This document shows, in pieces, positions 4,781 to 6,800 of a DNA stretch of 6,800 nucleotides; within the stretch, counting starts at the first letter, position 1, and each line of letters starts with the position of its first letter. The translations under genes were made by a program, and so were the position numbers. Under the pieces are notes generated by a model that was given only the letters and a program-made list of their open reading frames with translations, was not told where the DNA came from and made no database searches. The stretch is taken from assembly GCA_937906495.1 (NCBI GenBank), contig CALCVT010000113.1, positions 1 through 6,800 on the forward strand, read 5' to 3'. The DNA is from an uncultured Prevotella sp. (lineage in GTDB: Bacteria > Bacteroidota > Bacteroidia > Bacteroidales > Bacteroidaceae).

Positions 4781-6398
4781 TGTAGAGTAGTTTACGCAGG
4801 TCGACGCGCGTCAGTGCAATTTGTTTGTAAAGGCTTTGTACGTGTGCTTGGACGAGTTTCAAGTCATTTTGGTTTACAAAAAGGTTGCCTTCGAGTTCGT
4901 GTTGCGTCGTTTCCAATTGGGTGCAGATTGTTTCGATGTCTTCTTCGTAGTGGGTTGACGAACAAGGGTGTGAGGCCGGTGCAGCAGGAGAATCAAAGAG
5001 TCTACCTAAGGAAGTTTCGGCCTGATTAAGAGGGGCAGTTTCCCGACGGTGCATCCGATATTTCACCCCGTTGATGTAGATATGTTCGTCGTCGCGACAA
5101 AGCGTTACCTGTTTGGCATCCTGCTGTTTCAGTAACTCGTTGAGTTCTGCAGCAAACAGGCGGATAATTTGGCGGCGTGGTTGTTGCGGGTCGTTATAGA
5201 TAATGCCTTGTAGCGGGCTGTTGCCATGGAGCATAGAGCGGTGTTGGGGCAGGCGTTTAAAGTCTGTGATAAAGATGCACGTATGCCCTGTACCATGATT
5301 ATCGATCAGGTAGAAAAAGTGGTCGACAATTTCTAAATCGTCGTCGCGGTGGTCGTTGTCGCGCTTGGCTTTAGCCAGAGCCTCTTGTGCCCGGCACGCC
5401 CTTAAATCGGCTTTGACTGCCTGCCCTGTTTTTTCCAGTTGCAGCTCTATGGGGCGAAAAATGCTTTGCAAGGTAATGAGCCTGATGGCTTCGATTTCGT
5501 CAGGTTCGTTCCATAGGCAATGATACATGGGCAGCAAATCGGTTTCGGTAGCCCGTTCTTTTCCCTGCAGGTAGGCCGAGGTGCGGAGCAGGCGGGCAAT
5601 ATGCTTCCATCTGCGGTCGCTGATGTACACCGGGCGTGGAATGTCGCAGCCCTCCGGCTTGACGTGTTTAAGTTCAGTTCGAATAGTAGTGATGGCCTGG
5701 AGCAGGTTGTCGGACAAAACTACCTTTCGGGCTTCTTCTTGCCATAGTGTATATTCTTCCTTTGTAATGGTAAGTTGCGCCTTGGCAGCAGGCTGTTCCT
5801 CGTTGCCGTTGGGTGATGGGTTTTCGTCTGTCAGCATTTGGCGGAATAAATCTTCGTTTTCGATGTTATGACAAACTACACGTATCATAAAGCGGTCCCA
5901 CAAAGCTTCGAGTCCTTCACCTTTAGCCGGAAGTTCGTTCGATGCTGCAATCAGCAACTTAAGCGGAAGTTTCAGTTCTTTGTCTCCGTTGCGGAAAAGT
6001 TTTTCGTTGATGACCGTGAGCAAGGTGTTCTGAATGGCAGGTCCTGCTTTCCATATCTCGTCTAAAAATACCACGTCGGCTGTAGGTAAGTATCCTTCGG
6101 TCATACGTTCGTAGCGGTCAGCATGTTTCAGTTGGGCAATGCTGATGGGGCCGAACAGTTCGTCGGGAGTTGAAAACCGCGACATGAGGTATTCAAAGGA
6201 GCGTGCATCGCTAAAGGCTTGTTTCAGTTTGCGTGCTACCATTGATTTGGCTATTCCCGGCGGGCCAAGCAAGAGTATACTTTCGCCAGCCAGTGCAGCG
6301 AGCAATGCCAGCGACATTTCAGTTTCTTTTTCGTAGACGTTGTGTTGCAGCAGTTGCAGTAATTGTTGTATGCGTTGTGGAGTAGGGGAGTGTTTCAT
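4770..6398 (-). CDS. ravA: RavA, MoxR-family AAA+ ATPase
   Basis: Product is 542 aa from the ATG at 6396-6398, somewhat longer than E. coli RavA (498 aa). The AAA+ core carries Walker A GPPGIAKS (45-52), FSTPDELFGP (75-84), Walker B VVFLDEIWK (109-117), sensor 1 AASNE (151-155), an arginine-finger candidate R169 in LWDRF, and the RavA-type signature ISDRRW (259-264). A separate beta-rich region at about 355-450 sits where E. coli RavA has its LARA domain, which binds lysine decarboxylase LdcI; the likeness here is positional. A Pro/Ser linker (about 470-482) leads to a likely coiled-coil tail (485-540), which may account for the extra length. RavA forms hexamers and works with ViaA as a chaperone-like machine. 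A TTG start at 6455 would add 19 residues, but it lies inside a promoter -7 box and is rejected. Confidence 0.93.
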   Translation of the reverse strand: MKHSPTPQRIQQLLQLLQHNVYEKETEMSLALLAALAGESILLLGPPGIAKSMVARKLKQAFSDARSFEYLMSRFSTPDELFGPISIAQLKHADRYERMTEGYLPTADVVFLDEIWKAGPAIQNTLLTVINEKLFRNGDKELKLPLKLLIAASNELPAKGEGLEALWDRFMIRVVCHNIENEDLFRQMLTDENPSPNGNEEQPAAKAQLTITKEEYTLWQEEARKVVLSDNLLQAITTIRTELKHVKPEGCDIPRPVYISDRRWKHIARLLRTSAYLQGKERATETDLLPMYHCLWNEPDEIEAIRLITLQSIFRPIELQLEKTGQAVKADLRACRAQEALAKAKRDNDHRDDDLEIVDHFFYLIDNHGTGHTCIFITDFKRLPQHRSMLHGNSPLQGIIYNDPQQPRRQIIRLFAAELNELLKQQDAKQVTLCRDDEHIYINGVKYRMHRRETAPLNQAETSLGRLFDSPAAPASHPCSSTHYEEDIETICTQLETTQHELEGNLFVNQNDLKLVQAHVQSLYKQIALTRVDLRKLLYNEA

Positions 6399-6429
6399 GC
6401 TTGATACCCGTTGGGGTTGTGGTAATAAA

Positions 6430-6657
6430 ATGATGGAAAGGGATTCATTTCGCAAGTTTAGAGTCCGCCTGGTTAGGTATAAACGAAGCCTATTTACCTG
6501 CTACGGGATAAGATTGTTGTACAATATTCGTCAATTTTTTCGACAAGAGCAAGTTTCTTTCATTGTTTATTGCCTTTTACTGGGGGCTATTCTTTTAGTC
6601 TATCATAAATCGTTACAAGTGTACTTAGTTCACAGGTTAAAAAGGAAGTGGTACTAA
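6430..6657 (+). CDS. Doubtful 75-aa single-helix membrane ORF divergent from ravA
   Basis: Plus-strand ORF from an ATG at 6430 (a second ATG follows at 6433) to TAA at 6655-6657. The product has an Arg-rich N-terminal half, one hydrophobic helix (VSFIVYCLLLGAILLVY) and a basic end. The frame stays open leftward to 6340, but that part is antisense to ravA. It overlaps the probable ravA promoter on the opposite strand, uses mixed Arg codons and has no recognised family. It could be a small membrane protein, but it is as likely an accident of the intergenic region. Confidence 0.25.
   Translation: MMERDSFRKFRVRLVRYKRSLFTCYGIRLLYNIRQFFRQEQVSFIVYCLLLGAILLVYHKSLQVYLVHRLKRKWY
6453..6483 (-). promoter_or_regulatory. 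Probable promoter of the ravA-viaA operon
   Basis: On the minus strand TTTA (6480-6483) is followed after 19 nt by TAAACTTG (6453-6460), one mismatch in each element from TTTG and TAnnTTTG. Transcription would start near 6446-6448, giving a 5' leader of about 50 nt before the ravA ATG. Confidence 0.45.
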
Positions 6658-6727
6658 TAGACCTGTCTCAGCACCCCATATGCTTTAAATTCGTCTTTTC
6701 TAAAATACCGGATATCATCACCTCGAT

Positions 6728-6800
6728 TTATCTTTTTGCCGAAGTTCGGCGCAGTTTAAAACTTCCGTGGAATCCCAGTCCTAGCCAAAGATAGTACATA
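6728..6800 (-). CDS. 3' end of a gene with a beta-strand-like C-terminus (partial)
   Basis: Only the last 23 codons are in the window, entering from the right edge and ending with TAA at 6728-6730. The visible residues, YYLWLGLGFHGSFKL then RRTSAKR, alternate hydrophobic and polar like a membrane or barrel beta strand with a basic tail. The Met at 6797-6799 may be internal. The other two minus-strand frames hit stops within the first 15 codons. The family cannot be named. It lies upstream of ravA in the same direction, with a gap of about 330 bp holding ravA's own promoter, so it is probably a separate transcription unit. Confidence 0.35.
   Translation of the reverse strand, partial: MYYLWLGLGFHGSFKLRRTSAKR

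Noticed and set aside
4418..5029. 203-codon plus-strand ORF across the viaA-ravA junction
   Set aside because: It is antisense to two well-supported genes, rich in Cys/Arg/Val with no motif: a shadow frame.
6640..6662. GGTACTAATAG, resembling the 3' end of 23S rRNA
   Set aside because: The preceding sequence has none of the conserved 23S helices and no 5S gene follows.

Overview
The window reads as chromosomal DNA of a Bacteroidota bacterium, probably order Bacteroidales. This rests on promoter motifs of the Bacteroides type (TTTG, a spacer of about 20 nt, then TAnnTTTG), on gene starts without a clear Shine-Dalgarno sequence, and on overall gene style. No rRNA or tRNA anchors the taxonomy, so genus is not assigned.

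Layout, left to right. (1) 1-1041, plus strand: the 3' part of an AT-rich gene open from the first base. Its product has a TPR-like helical region followed by two small beta-rich domains, the last resembling a cold-shock/S1 OB fold. (2) 1025-1282, plus strand: a probable decayed gene for a small membrane protein, with two in-frame stops and no start. (3) 1309-1782, minus strand: a two-helix membrane protein with a basic patch, an Asp run and a polar tail; family not recognised. (4) 1815-3298: about 1.5 kb without a convincing gene. It holds a well-formed leftward promoter (2255-2287), a strand-skewed block, short inverted repeats, a purine-rich and C12 tract that may be a worn coding remnant, and AT-rich hairpins. 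(5) 3299-6398, minus strand: a two-gene operon in which ravA (MoxR-family AAA+ ATPase) is followed by viaA (VWA protein), overlapping by 11 nt. (6) 6399-6727: the ravA upstream region with a probable promoter and a doubtful small plus-strand ORF. (7) 6728-6800, minus strand: the last codons of another gene with a beta-strand-like end.

The only functional unit that can be named with confidence is the RavA-ViaA pair, a chaperone-like ATPase and its metal-binding partner. In E. coli this pair acts at the inner membrane, touches respiratory enzymes and alters aminoglycoside sensitivity. The left edge may be the end of an accessory, possibly defence-related, locus, but its partners lie outside the window. 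No complete, clearly novel system is visible. The best leads are the TPR/OB protein at the left edge and the possible non-coding transcript or long leader from the promoter at 2255-2287.
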